A stretch of 64,000 nucleotides of DNA from Ciborinia camelliae (lineage: Eukaryota; Ascomycota; Leotiomycetes; Helotiales; Sclerotiniaceae), in contig JANPYM010000007.1 of the NCBI GenBank assembly GCA_025890175.1, positions 2,541,063-2,605,062 of the forward strand. Reading direction: 5' to 3'. A model generated the notes under the pieces. The model searched no databases. It saw only the letters and a program-made list of their open reading frames with translations, and was not told where the DNA came from. A program made the translations under genes and the position numbers. Shown here piece after piece: positions 1 to 12,756 of this stretch; position 1 is the first letter of the stretch, and every line of letters begins with the position of its first letter.

Positions 1-1205
1 CCATCTCTCCTCCCCCTCTCTCCTCCCCCTCTGTCCTCCCCCTCTCTCCTCCCCTCTCTCCTCCCCCTTCCCAACCAACTACATACCGATAGCTACCTAT
101 GTACCTAGAGTCTACTCTAGTCTGCATTCGTCCATCCATCTTTCATATAACGTAACTTTTATTCCAATTATTCCAACCACCAACCACCAACCACCAACCA
201 GACTCAACTTGATTTTATTACCTACCTACCTACCTAATATCTAATATCTAACATCTCCTCCTCCCCTTTCCCCCACCCCCCTTCCTTCTTCCTCCTCCTT
301 CTTCCTCTTCCCCTCATCTTCACTTCACTTAACTTAACTTCATTTTTCAATCCAATCCAATCCAATCCAATCCAATCCAATCCAATCCAATCCAATCCAA
401 TCCAATCCAATCCAATCCAATCCAATCCAATCCAATCCAATCACCTAAATATTTACCCCCTTCCCTTCCCCCCCTCTCCCTCTCCCTCAAAACCTCCATC
501 CACACCCCCCTTCTCCCCCCAATCACACACACACAAAAACAAACACAAAACACACAAACCCCATCAAAAAGAAACCATAAAATTATATAAATTTTTTTTC
601 ATATGGTATTTGAAATATACACATACCTACACATATACATTATACATACAAACTGCATCTTGTAGCATCTTCTCCCCATCTTCTCTTCCTCGTATCTTCA
701 TCTTCTCTTCTCTCCTCTGCCATCCATCCATCCATCCATCCATCAATCCAGATCCACTCTCCCATTCCCCCAAAAATTTGTCCAAAGAACATCCATCACC
801 CATCACCCATCATCAAATCATCGCACCTCCCTTCCTTGCCCTTCCCTCTCCTCCCCTTTTCCCCCACTCCTCTCTTCTCCTCATTTAACATCTCTCTCTC
901 TCTCCCAGAAAAAAAATCAATTAAAAAAAGATAAAAAGTGCATATGCATAATTAACAATTGACTAGAAAAAAGAAAACACACAGACACATATCTTAAACC
1001 CCAGCCTGCCAGATATGTAATGTGATGATGCGGGAGGAGAAAAAAAGAGAGAACAAATACAAAAAGTTGGAGTATCTGTATGTAATGCCAGCCAACCAAA
1101 AAACCCAACTCCTTGCTACCAGGTCCTATTTTATATGTTCATTAATTCTGTACCCCTCGAATACACACAATGTAATTACCAACGGAATACATGGCCGCCA
1201 AGTAT
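1..1205. other. Gene-free pyrimidine-rich flank
   Basis: This stretch is dominated by C/T-rich and short tandem sequence, including CTCCTCCCC units at the left edge, a TCCAA array at 351-440 and CCAT units near 721-745. The open frames here translate into simple repeats and resemble no protein family, so I call no gene. The segment downstream of the MOSC gene stop at 1206 presumably holds its 3' UTR. Confidence 0.7.
351..440. repeat. (TCCAA)18 microsatellite
   Basis: Eighteen uninterrupted copies of the pentamer TCCAA run from 351 to 440, preceded by a TTCAA half-unit. Shorter degenerate relatives (TCCAA, TCCGA, TCCCA) recur near 4028-4060 and 6878-6900. On the minus strand the array reads as a repeating DWIGL peptide in open frames, which is not a protein. 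Confidence 0.95.
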
Positions 1206-2713
1206 CTAATTGTTCAATTCTGGAAACATCTTTTGGTAATGATGTTCACCCACTTCCAGAACTGTGATTTCGTCTCCGACTCTCAATGCACTTTCTTTTG
1301 TAGTTGGAACCAATTGCATACCAAGACAGCCGAGGTTTTTGCCGGCTCCTTCGTCAATGGCTCTGAAGCTTCGTAAGGTCTTGTCGGGCTCGGATGGATG
1401 CCTCTCTCCTGTCTCTTGATCCACATTTGGCATTTTGCATCGTACTGTTCGACAAGATACATCATACTCATAGAAACCAATCTTAACTCGTCGCCAGTCG
1501 TCTTCATGATAAGCTGGAGGTCCGGTAACTGGAAGACGTTAGTATTGGAAATGGATAATCTGCGAGGCTCTGGGAATAACATACTAATCAAATTGGCACG
1601 GAAGCGTCCTGCAGATAATCTAGGCGCCCCCTTAACCTTTGGCATTTTACTCTCAACATCTCGGATACTAGCAAGATTGATAAGGTGGATAGGATACTAT
1701 ATTCAATTAGTAAGGAATTCACGCAGCAGATTTTTGATAGATTTGGAAAATCTTACAGCATCCTGAAATCCAGTAACTGGTTGATACCCGAGTTGCTCCT
1801 TTGTTGGCGCATTTCTGAAAACTTCTCGGGGATTGGCGCTATCGACTCTGAACAAACCCAACTTATTGCTGATACCGAGATAATATCTGAGTTCCTCTGG
1901 AATCTCAATTTCCACATTCAAAGCGTCGACAGTTTCTTTCCAGATTGTCATCTTCTCAACAGTGTAACCTGCTTTCTCAATTTGTGCTGGTGATGGATCG
2001 AATGGTACACGGAATTGTTTTTCAGGAACGGTTCCCATAACTTTGGCACCCCAGCTTGCGATCGTTCCTCTCCATCCAGGTTGTTGATATGGGAAGCTCA
2101 TAATTATAACTCCGCCACTCTCAACATCATCAATGTGAGGAGCATATGTATCCACGCTTTGATCTGGAACCCACATTTCAGTCTTCACACTTGCCAACAA
2201 TGGAAATTGTCGTTGAGTGATAAACTCCCACTGATGTGCGGCCTTCTTCTTATCTGGATCATTCTCGGCGACGGGAAATGGACTTCTGAGTTGAGCAAAG
2301 GTGAATTGACGATCATATTCCATTCCACTTGCAATAATGGTTCCTCTACCCAATTCAACTCCTTTACAGCTCTTGACTGGATAAATCCACATGCTCTTTA
2401 ATCTCCACCATTCTGCAGAGGTTTCTTCGGTACTTGGAGGACGTCCTTCCGAGAATTTAGGATCGAATTCATTCGTGAGATTACTGTCAATCTTCAACCC
2501 AAGCTTTCTGCAACCCTTAGGTTGCTCCGCACGTTGTCGCGATTGTTCGAGCTCATAGAATATTAAGAGGATGAGAGGAGGTATACAGATGGCCAAGATT
2601 GTAAGGACATATGTGGTCGTAGAGATAACTGGGATTTGCTCGAGCAATCGTTCCTTGTAGATTTCGAATTGATCCAAGGCAAGCTCGAGGTATGGACGAG
2701 CGAGAGAAGACAT
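1206..2713 (-). CDS. MOSC-domain protein, mARC-like molybdenum-binding reductase
   Basis: Three exons (2713-1757, 1696-1585, 1528-1206) give 463 residues; introns are 60 and 56 nt with GTAAGA and GTATGT donors. A hydrophobic segment near residues 35-52 suggests an N-terminal membrane anchor. The MOSC N-terminal domain begins at the motif YPVKSCKG, and the C-terminal MOSC domain contains RCKMPNVDQETG. The Cys in that RC (about residue 387) aligns with the cysteine that coordinates molybdenum in mARC proteins, which reduce N-hydroxylated compounds with cytochrome b5 partners. The family assignment is solid; the actual substrate is unknown. The start at 2713 is the first Met of the long exon and puts the anchor near the N terminus. 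No partner gene lies adjacent. Confidence 0.9.
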
Positions 2714-5700
2714 AATTAGTGAGTCGATTTGAGAAACAAAAGCACAATTATGTACTATCTAAATTCTGGTAAATGTTAACTTTCCGATATTAATTGCCTT
2801 GGTGATCTTGGGTGATATGAAATGAGTTTGTATTACCAGAAAATGTACATGGAAGGGGCAAATTAAAGAGGGTAATAAGAAGAGAAGAAATAAGAATTCG
2901 AGAGTAGATTTGCCGTTGTAGAAGCAGCAGCAGAAGAAGCAGTAACTCGTAATGCAAGAATATTAAACTTTGGGAAGAAGTTGAATAAATTGAATTGAAT
3001 TTGTGGAAGCGGAAGCGGAAGAGGAGAGGTGTCGTTCGTTTGAGACTTTGAAGTTTGAGGTAGCTCACGTACGGTAATGGATCCTTTTGCTAGGCACTAG
3101 TGTCAAAAGTAGGACACAAATTATTATTTTAGAAAATGGATTAAAATGGATTGTTCAATAAAATTTCAAGAAATTATTATTAAGTAAAAGAAAAATCTTT
3201 TTAAAGTTCGTCTCGTTGGATTTCTTATTAATAGTAATAATGGTCGTTGCTAATAAAAAAGAAGTTAAAAAGACAGAGCAGTGTAAATCCCAGCCAGGTA
3301 ATTGAATCTCAAGCTAAACCGAGTCTGATATGAATAGGATAGATAGAAGACTAGAAGTCCCCGCGGATGGATAGACTTGAGTCTTGACCCAGACACAAGT
3401 ATACAAATCCACGTTTGATATTCGTAGTCAGTGGGGAGAAATATGAAGTATGAAGTATGCCCAGGTGGTTTTGGGGCGCGGCTGTTTCTTGAGTACAAGT
3501 TACAACAAGGGGGGCGGATTTTCCAACCTAACAAGTTATACCTATCCTAAGTATCCTTCCTATAAACGAGTGGTACAGAATGGATTTATCAGAAAGTAAT
3601 GTCTGTACCTAAGTAAGTTGTAACACTGTGTACTGTATGTACTTCGTACTGTGTACTGACGCGTATAGGGAGGAAGTTTAAGGACTCGGGAAGGTGGTAC
3701 AGTAGGCAGTAGCCGAATCAAGAATCAGTGTCTAGGGTTTGCTTTGCGTAACTGTGATCCTCAGTGGAGATTTATTAATGGGCGGGCTACGACAGCCTAC
3801 GAATCAATGGGTTCGAGGGAGAGGGAGAGGGAGATTGAATGGGGGGGGAGGGGGGAATTGCAATCAATTTGATTGAAGATAGGAGTTCAGTCCAGTTCAG
3901 TTCAGTTCAGGTTCTCGAATCCATGAATCATGATATTCTCTTCTCTTCCATCTGCGATTCAGTAAATGATTGATTGATCAATAATGGGCAACCAGGCCAG
4001 ACCAGACCAGAAGAAGAAGACCGGGGATCCAATCCAATCCGATCCAATCCAATCCCAATCCCAAGATCCAACACATTCTCCCATTCTCCAATCACAATGA
4101 CTCGAGTAGATTGAGTTGATCAAAGCAGACCAGGATGATGATAGTTTTAAGATTATCATTTCGTGGAAAATATAGGGGAGAAGAAAAAGTTAAATTCGTT
4201 AAGCCAAGAGAATGAATAAAGGCTTTAAAGTTTAAGGAGGCAGGTATAAGAGGCGATAGGTAATAATAATTTGAAGGCGGGCGCTGGAGTTTTCTGATTT
4301 TCCACTTTGGGATGTATGTCCTGTATGAAATTTGGGCTGTGCAAAGCTCCAGCTGATGGCGTTTTTTTAAAACTATTTTGCTGGGCAAATCATGTGTAAA
4401 TGTGAAAGGATTCAGGTTCCATGAGATTAGAGGGATTCGTACTGTCCGAGTACGACGAGGAGGCACCATAGTACTGTACAACTAACTACCTAGAAATATG
4501 AAGCATACCATTGGATGCCATTGATAGATATTCTATCTATCTACCTAGTACATATAGAATCGTAGACACACACTCCTATTTGTTCATTCTCTATAGCCTC
4601 ATAGAACTCGGAGAATAGATCATAGATAGAATAGGGGCTTTATTACCTACCTACCCATTTTGCGATCCTAATAGTAATATGGATCTGTAGAGCTATCGGG
4701 AGATTCTCTGCTTCCAAGTTCCATCCAGATTATTCCATCCAGATTCCATAATCCATAATCCATAATCCATAATAATGAATTTGTAAATGAAAGGAATAAT
4801 AATAGGGGTCGTAGGTCCTAGAGTCGACTCCTGGGGTATGACCGATCTCCATATTATTAAGTTTCAACATCGATGCTGGTGAGCGATGGATTCATCATTC
4901 ATCGGTGTGGTACTGACCAGTAGTTTCATGATACTCTGTACATCTTGATTCTTGATCAATCCATCGCCGATTGATGAGAGGTAATCTTCCCGCCAATCTT
5001 GAATGTTGGATTTGAATACCTTATATACGTATTGGAAACTCTAATGTTATCATATTAGGTTGATATATAAGTTTATAATATGCTCTTTCAAACTCTTAAT
5101 CGAGTAAAAAAAGAGACTGACTGATGTACAATATACGAAGTACAGTACACACACAATATGTTTGGGGAAATTAAAATCGCCATACCGAGTACAAATTTAC
5201 AATATGTACCTAGGTACCTACCTATTCAAAGACCCCTACATTGCTGAAAATATGTATAACCAGGGGGCTGAGGAGTAAGTAGGTGGGTAGGTGGGTAACT
5301 TCCATTGCATTCATCTAGAAGGGGATATAGAAGGTCGCTAATTTGATCCATTATCCATCCTGCAGAGATCAGAATCAGAATCAGATCTGGAAAGAAAAAT
5401 CGAAATATGTATATCCAGATTCTATACACAGTGACCAGTAATCTATAGTAGTAAGATATCTCGATATTTATTATTATCATTAATATCCAATTCTCTTGGA
5501 AGTTTCGAATCTTTCGGTAGCCGAGACCCCCGATACCTATATTAGATACTTCTAACTTCTGTAGGTGGATTGACAGATAGATATTATGTAGCTATATTAT
5601 TATATTATTAGAGAACGTATTATAGTTATTGTATCAGAGACGATAGGATAGATGTACCGTATATAACCACAATTTCATGTTGTGAATAGCCCTGGAGGTA

Positions 5701-7709
5701 AGTAAATACATAAAGTAAAAGCAAAGATAGGGAAGGGAATAGGAGAGAGCGAACTCTGGAGTAGATTAGAACTTAGCTATCATTGATATATTCGAGTACA
5801 CCTGCAGTCTCTAATAATAACAAGTTCACCAACTTCCTTCCACCGATGCCCATTAATGCAGCCACCAGCCTGGGTACCTACCTACATGCATGCATAAAAA
5901 GATGCATCTCCTGGGCGGGCATGCATCACTAATGCACGCCCGCCGTGAAGAAAAGTTGCGTCCTGCATATTATTAGGTAGGTACCTAGGTTACAACTTAC
6001 CGCATCGTATACCGCATCTCATACCGTATCATATCGTATCGCATCGTATCGTATCGTATATCGTACACCGCACGTCTCGTATCGGCGTATTCCCTATTCT
6101 CAAATTCCCAATTCCTTATTCTCAATTTCCAAAAAACCGCCCTTCATCTCATGCATTCAGATTCTAGCAGCGGTCTACTGTACCATCTACTGTACCATTC
6201 TACCCATTATTTCATGTTTTACCTTCCCAAGTTCCTAAGTTCTTAGCCCAAACATGGATCTTCCGTACTCCCTCTTCCATACAAATTACTGTACCTCCCG
6301 AATATACTTCCCGAATATACATACATACATACTGTACCTTCCGGATGTACCAGTAGTACACAAGTTCCAAAGAATGAAATATCCTCATGCTCATGCTCAT
6401 GCTCATCCCCCGTACGCAGGATACCGAACAATACAATAAACAGTCCGGGGAAACGATACACGGAAACGATACACGGGAACGAAACGAGAGGAAACGGAAC
6501 GGGACATAAAAGAAACACGAATCCGTCATCTAATTTCCGAGATGCCTTTCTTTCGAAGTTCGAAGTTCGATTATAATATGAGGTGATGTGATGTAGAGTG
6601 GTGTGGTATGATATGATGTGATTATACTCGAGTAATACAATACATCCATACTTTCAACATGAATGATAGATAGATAAATCGTTAGGTCTACTTATACTTA
6701 TACTTATACCTACCTATCTATAATATACAGTATATGCACGCACTCACCTCACCAACCCCCCCAGCCCATAACCCCCCCTCTTCCCCCCCAAAACCATCCA
6801 TCCAACCATCCATTCAATTCCATCAATCCCTCCATCCAAGAACAGCCTGCCCGCCGTAGGGAACACATGCGACGCAATCCAATCCCATCCCATCCCATCC
6901 GTTCTCCCGTCCTCCCCCCTTCCCCCCTTCCCCCCAAAAGACTCCGAGAGGGTGCCGACTCCCCGGGTCATTCGTTTTATTCATTTCCATTGGTGGCGTG
7001 GCGTGGCGTGACAAATCCAAATCCAAATCCAAATCCACGTTTAATATCTCCTCCCCCCCTCCAACATTTGATATGAATGCGAACGAGAGCAGAATAGAAC
7101 AGAACAGAACTTAGGAATCTTCCTTCCATTAGCCTCCATTAGCCTCCATTAGCCTAGCCTAGCAATTATAAGGCTTACTTACCACATTCGTACCACCCAC
7201 CTGGGTATCTTATCTTCCCGCCTGCATCCATATTCGTACTGTACCACCTCAGGTCTCGGTCTTGGTCTCGACCCGACGGACGGGGCGCTCCAAGCCTCCA
7301 TCCAATAGAATGAAACAAAAGACATGCGCGCGACCTGGTTTGCAAATCATCTAAAGCACGCGTAAAAAATGAAGATACCTATATATATTCGTAAACATCT
7401 TGATAGGTAACATGATAACATTATCATTCCGAAATGTTCATATATTTGTATACAATACATAAAGCGCTACGGATGTGTAGATTCATATTCATTCATACAA
7501 TCATTAATTCAGAATCCCCCCCCCCAATCCCCATCCCCATCATCCAAAGTAACCTATTCCAAAGCTCCAACACCGAGATATGCCTCAAAATGTAACCCCA
7601 ACGCCTTTTATCCATTCATCCATTCAAATCAAACCCCGAGGAACACACAAAACAAACAACCTTCCTATCTAATCCTCAATTCCGTCCCCAAAAATACAAC
7701 TTCGTCGAA
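2714..7709. other. Gene-poor intergenic region, 5 kb
   Basis: I find no supportable gene here. Open frames are short, overlap on both strands and coincide with simple sequence. The stretch holds TCCAA-like repeats (about 4028-4060), CATGCT repeats (about 6384-6405), AAATCC repeats (about 7013-7036), several TACCTAGGTA-type palindromes and a foldback element at 5873-5985. The 200 nt next to 2713 probably carry the MOSC gene promoter; the part next to 7709 is presumably the SMC2 3' UTR. Confidence 0.6.
5873..5985. repeat. Foldback element with GC-rich hairpin
   Basis: A perfect 12-bp inverted repeat (GGTACCTACCTA at 5873-5884, its complement at 5974-5985) encloses a second, GC-rich hairpin. 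In the inner hairpin GGCGGGCATGCAT (5914-5926) pairs with 5932-5944 across a CACTA loop, with one mismatch in 13. ATGCAT is repeated several times between the arms. There is no coding potential. It could be a miniature foldback element or a structured regulatory or replication feature; the sequence alone does not decide. Confidence 0.7.
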
Positions 7710-10700
7710 TCAATTGAAATCTGCCGCCGTCAAACTTTGTACGACCGAAGTGCCCTCACTAAATCTAGTTCGGAAGATCCGATTCGCGTTTTGGAACATG
7801 CCATCTTTCAAACTGACTACGATGAATTGACTACCGTGGAAACGAGTTTTGATCAAACGACCAATATTTTGTGTGTGTGACAGATCGAGAGCGGCATCCA
7901 CTTCATCAAGAATATAAATGGGTGCTGGGTTGAATTGTAATAAGGCCATAATGAGTGAAAGTGCAATGAGCGATCTGGTGATTTGTTTGTTAGTAGATGC
8001 ACATGTGCTGAAAGGTTAAGAGAAAGTCCATACCTTTGCCCACCACTCAACTCTGTTAAGCTCTGTTTCCACACTTTACCCAAGGATACCTTGACCTCTA
8101 AACCATCGGCGATAGTCTTTCCCTCAGGAGGATCCAACTTTGCAAAACTACCTGGTAATAATTCGGCGAAGATCTGACCGAAATTCTTGTTGACTTTTTG
8201 CCAGGTCTCTTGCAAAGCTTTCTTCTTGTATTCGTCCAGACTGCTGATGGTTTCCTCAATCTTCTTTTTGTCCCTGATGACTGTTCTCATCATATTCTTG
8301 AGTGCCACTTCCTTCTTTTCGACGCTATCGATCATGTTCATAACCTTAGGATTGATCTTTTTCTTCATCCCCTGGAAACGCTCGGTGAGATTCCTCAACG
8401 TAGATTTACATTCTGCAATGTTTTGACCCTTGAAATCATAAGGAGTTCCAGATCTACCAAAGTTGTCTTTCTCATCAGCGATCCATTCGTGCTCTGTCTC
8501 CATGTGGGAGACTGTCTGTACGGCTGCTTGCTGCTCCTTGTGGAACTTCTCAATTTGATGACCCAGCTTTTGCATTTCTAGGCCTTCTTCGGTAATGCGA
8601 GATGCCTTTGATCGCGATGCTTGCTCGAGTGAATGTAACTCATCATCAAATCCTGTCAATTTAGCTCGTTCATCGTCAAGATGTGCCTGTGAAATATCAT
8701 GCGAATCCTACACCACGATTAGCTTTGTACATTTCATTATTAGATGATTACTCACCTTGACCCGAGCCTGCTCAGACACTAGACCTGTAACCTCCTCTTC
8801 CTGGGCTTTCAAGGTTTGCTCTACTTCTTGAAGTTGTTCTTGTGCATTTGAAAGATCACCTCCAACCTGTTCAGTGTCCATCTGTGCACTTTGTAATTCT
8901 TTATGTAGTGCCTTGACAGCTGTTGAGTTTTTGGTAAGTGCTTTCCTCAAGGAATCAAGAGAACTCTGTAATTCAACGAGCTTGCCATCTTTATTATTAT
9001 CAAACTCTTTCATATCTTTCTCAATACGTTTAATATCTTTCGTGGCTTCATCCTGTCGTTTCTTTGCTTCAACCAGATCTTGCTTAAGTTGGACAATGCT
9101 AGCCTTCATATTTTCAATTTCCTGGATAATAGAAGACGACGAGTTGCTTCCAATTTGCTCCTCAGTAAGCTTGACCTCGTGAGACTTGAGATCTAATTCT
9201 TGTTTGATTTTTCGTGCTTGATCCATCTTCTTCTTCTCCCTGGCAATGGTGGCCTGAAGATCTACCAGCTCAGTCTCTTGTGACTTGAGTTCCTTGTTAA
9301 GCTCATTTAGCTTCTGCATGGTGACTAGAACCCCACTTGAGTTGGGAGAACTACCTCCAGACAAGGTACCGGAAGGATCATAAGAGTCACCTTCCAAGGT
9401 GATACTCTTCATGCGAACAGAAGCATCGAATGTTACCCGCTTAGCTGTAGCGGCATCTGCGCAGATCAGAGTATTTCCGAAAACGTAATCCATAGCAGTT
9501 GATACTTCTTCATCGTATCCTACTAAAGAGAGTGCGAGATCGACTTTACCGGGGGCAATTCTTTGAGCGGCACCAATCTTCTCTGCTGAAGCCCGGAAAG
9601 CGGCAATTTTGTTCAGGGGTATGATGGTAACTCGCTTCCTCAATTTTCCATTTTGGAGTAATTGGGTACCAGTAACTTCTGTGTCTACGACAACATTATA
9701 TAATCTACCACCGGCACAAATTTCGAGAGCTGTTCCCGCAGCTGTGTGGTTCTTGTCAATCGTGAAGAGTTGAGCCACCAGACCCTTGACTTTTGATCTG
9801 TCAAAATTTGGGGTAGGGTCGGCATAATTGAAGTCCACGTTTGCTACTTTACGTTTCAAGACGTCGGACTGTTCCCGAATTCTTCGAATGTTTTGCTGAA
9901 TAGTCGATTCTTGCTTGTACATATCATCCTCTTTGCCTGCTTCGAAGCCCAACTTTTGAAGGTCCTTTTCTAGTTTTTGAGCTTGAGAACGCAATCCCTC
10001 GAGGTCGCTCAGTAGCCCAGCATTCTGTTCTTTGGCTTTTTTCGCCCTTGGCTCGTCTTCTTTGATTCGCTTCTCGAGATGGGTGATTTTCAATTTGGCT
10101 TGTTCTTGCTCGGTAGATGCAGCACTCAATCGATTCCTCGCATCTTGTAACTGGCCTTGATATCCACTCTCCTGGCCTTCCTTGGATGCGACACCAGTTT
10201 GTAAAGTCTGTAAAAGCTCCTCTTTCGTCTCCGCCTCTGAACTTTGCTTCTCTAGATCTTCCTTGGCTTTGTCGTATTGCAATTGCAGTTTTTCGTAAAC
10301 TTTAGTTTTCTGCTTCAGTAGAGACTCCATCTCAGAGACCGTTTTTTGAGTTGCCAACTTTCGTTCCTGCTCTTCGGCAATACTCGATTTTTTGAGGTCC
10401 ATGACTGTCGCGAGCCGAACCAATTCATGAGAATATTTCTTGACCTCCTCTTCTAAAGCTTGCGCTTTTCCACCCTTCTTTAACTCCTTTTCTCTCTGCG
10501 CCTTAACCCGCTTGATATCTTCTTCCAGGAATGATACTTCGCTTTTCAATCGATTCGCTGATTCCTCCAAGTCTATCGCACGTTGTTTCTTGAGCTCGAG
10601 GTCATTAGCAGATTGTGCCACCTTATCTTGATTTTTCAAATAGTCATGAGCTACTACCACTCTTGTGAGCCTCTCCAAATCATTCTGCGTTTGTTGGAAA

Positions 10701-11512
10701 TCCAGGAAAGCTCGTTTCTCCGTCCGCAGCTTTTCTAACTTTGGCTCAATTTCTTCTTTCAGAAGCTCGGTGATCTCTTGTACTTTCATTTCCTTTTTAG
10801 CCATCGTCTTGAAAGCTTTGTCTCTCCTATCCTCGAACATTCGCGTTCCGGCTGCCTCTTCAATCATGGCAAGAATTTCAACCGCCTTCATGTTCAAAAC
10901 TTTTGTAATTCGTCCTTGCATAATCAAGAAATTCGGATTGTTGATATTGAGCTGAACGGACTGGAAAAGGTTTTGGACCGTTTGCTGTTGCGCTCGATGT
11001 CCATTTATAAGATATTTGCTGGTGCCTCCTAAGACAATTTGTCGAGTAACACTGATCTGGGCATATTCTTCAAACCCTATGGGTGACTTCTTCTTATCTC
11101 GATTGTCGAAAACGATCGTCACACTGGCTTTGGTTACTCCAGCTTGCCCACGCTTGTATATTAGATCCTAAAGAGGCCCGTCAATACGTTTCATCCCCAT
11201 ATGAGGGGCTGCAATGTACCTGAAGATTCTGCGCCCGGACTGTTGTCATGTTCGTAATACCAAGAACAAAACATATTGAATCGAGAATATTGGATTTACC
11301 ACTTCCATTGAGACCGGTGATCGAATTAAAACTCTCATCCCTAAACCAGGTGTAAGTATTGGAGCAAAGGGATTTTCTGTTGTAATTGTTTACCATCCTG
11401 AAATTACTGTACGCACAGCGTACGATTTGAAACCCTATTAATGAATTAGCTGAGAAAGTTTTAAAAGTTTACGAAGCAGACATACATCTATGATGACTTC
11501 TACTACCCTCAT
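7710..11512 (-). CDS. SMC2: Condensin ATPase subunit SMC2
   Basis: Six exons (11512-11486, 11434-11394, 11340-11220, 11167-8756, 8707-8034, 7974-7710) encode 1179 residues, the usual SMC2 length. The Walker A motif GLNGSGKS lies at residues 32-39, the hinge at about 520-640, the ABC signature LSGGQ at 1087-1091 and Walker B with [10 protein letters not shown] at about 1113-1122; two long coiled-coil arms join them. SMC2 pairs with SMC4 in condensin and compacts chromosomes in mitosis. The first exons are tiny (27 and 41 nt), but splicing restores the conserved N terminus [18 protein letters not shown]. No frameshift or missing catalytic residue is seen. Distinction from other SMC proteins rests on the N-terminal and hinge sequences, which read as SMC2. 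Confidence 0.97.
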
Positions 11513-11671
11513 TATGGCGATGTTGAGTCGTAATATCGTTGGTCGTATCGTCGTAAATATTGATATTTTGCTTTGCGCGAATGTAAACAACACATGGGTC
11601 CTGCAGCAACTCGGATCAACTTGTTCTTCCGTTCCGTACCCCTCCAAATATGTGACTTTTGACTTTGTCTA

Positions 11672-11889
11672 CCCCCTCCATCGTCCCCATGACTGAAAAT
11701 TCGAAGAAATTCTATAAGATATAATATTTCTGAATTTAGTTTAAGAATAAAATCATAAAAACTATGTGCTGATTCTTTAATAACTTTGAAAACTAATACA
11801 ATGATTTGGAAATGCGTTTAGTTTGAAAAGCCTCCTGTTTTTTTTTGTATTCAATTTGAGGAAAATGGTTATGGGGACGACAGAGGGGA
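11672..11889. mobile_element. Degenerate MITE-like element with TA target duplication
   Basis: A 218-bp AT-rich segment is bounded by 22-bp inverted ends (11672-11693 and 11868-11889) that match at 18 of 22 positions, with the shared core TCGTCCCCAT. TA dinucleotides flank both ends (11670-11671 and 11890-11891), the target duplication of the Tc1/mariner/pogo superfamily. All four mismatches between the ends are transitions. There is no transposase frame, so it is non-autonomous and appears old. Confidence 0.7.
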
Positions 11890-11954
11890 TAATCAAAACA
11901 AAAACCATACTAGTAAAAGGCCGTCCATGGTATCAGACCTGTATTAAGGTATAG

Positions 11955-11983
11955 ATACCTACCTACTTTGCATAGGTAGGTAT
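11955..11983. repeat. Perfect 11-bp inverted repeat
   Basis: ATACCTACCTA at 11955-11965 is followed by a 7-nt loop and its exact complement at 11973-11983. It uses the same ACCTA/TAGGT unit as other palindromes in this window. Possible cruciform or protein-binding site; no function can be assigned. Confidence 0.85.
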
Positions 11984-12756
11984 TCGTGGTTGCGCTATTG
12001 CATAGCAGGTAAATACATCGGGGCGTGCAGTCGATTCTCAATTCCCCAGTCACATTATAACTAGGGACCTAGTAGCCACTCAATCCATTGCTATTTTTAA
12101 TCACGTTGATAACTATCTACAGTGAATATGTCTCTTTTGAGTTCAAATGATGACTAGGTACTAGGTAGTTATTCTGGTCATGGCAATGAATTTGCACGTC
12201 TCGAATCATACATTGCTCAACTTGTAGTTAGGTATTATTAACATTTCTAGTCATATTTATCACCGTTCTTCAGCCATTATGTCCATTTCAAATCAAAAGT
12301 CCAACAATCAAGGTCAAGTTGTTCATCTCCAGTTAATCATGAGCATATTCCCAGCCATAATGGTAACTTTTCCATGTCAATGTGTCAACATGAAGTCAAA
12401 ATCAACCTTTTGAGAGACAAATTATCCATTTTTAATCAGCCATACTGTATATTCCCAGCCATAATATATCCCTCAAGCCTCGCAGTACCACCCTCTCTCT
12501 ATTTCCAAAATCAACTCGAACCCAAATATCCAAAACAAAACAATCAAACGCAAATCCCATCAAACCATTTCCCAACTCACACCGTCACCACTCGATATCC
12601 AACATACATCTCGGTCTCAAACACTTCCTCCAGCAACACACACACATCACTGCATAAAAGCTTAGCACTTGGCCGCTGAGGATAATATTGAAGATTTCAT
12701 ATTAAGATTTTCTCCGACTTCGACCTTAGCATCCACACATACACACCACACCGACC

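Larger units (their letters stand above)
11513..12756. other. Intergenic region between divergent genes
   Basis: The region separates the SMC2 start (-) from the orphan gene start (+). It contains a degenerate MITE-like element at 11672-11889 and a perfect 11-bp inverted repeat with a 7-nt loop at 11955-11983. The remainder is AT-rich. I see no further gene and no obvious cell-cycle box such as ACGCGT upstream of SMC2. Confidence 0.6.

Noticed and set aside
234..553. Open frames reading repeated DWIGL
   Set aside because: They are translations of the TCCAA microsatellite.
2790..3068. 92-codon minus-strand frame upstream of the MOSC gene
   Set aside because: It contains a low-complexity leucine run and no splice link to the MOSC gene.
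4092..4481. 129-codon minus-strand frame
   Set aside because: Composition is irregular, no family resemblance, and there are no neighbouring exons.
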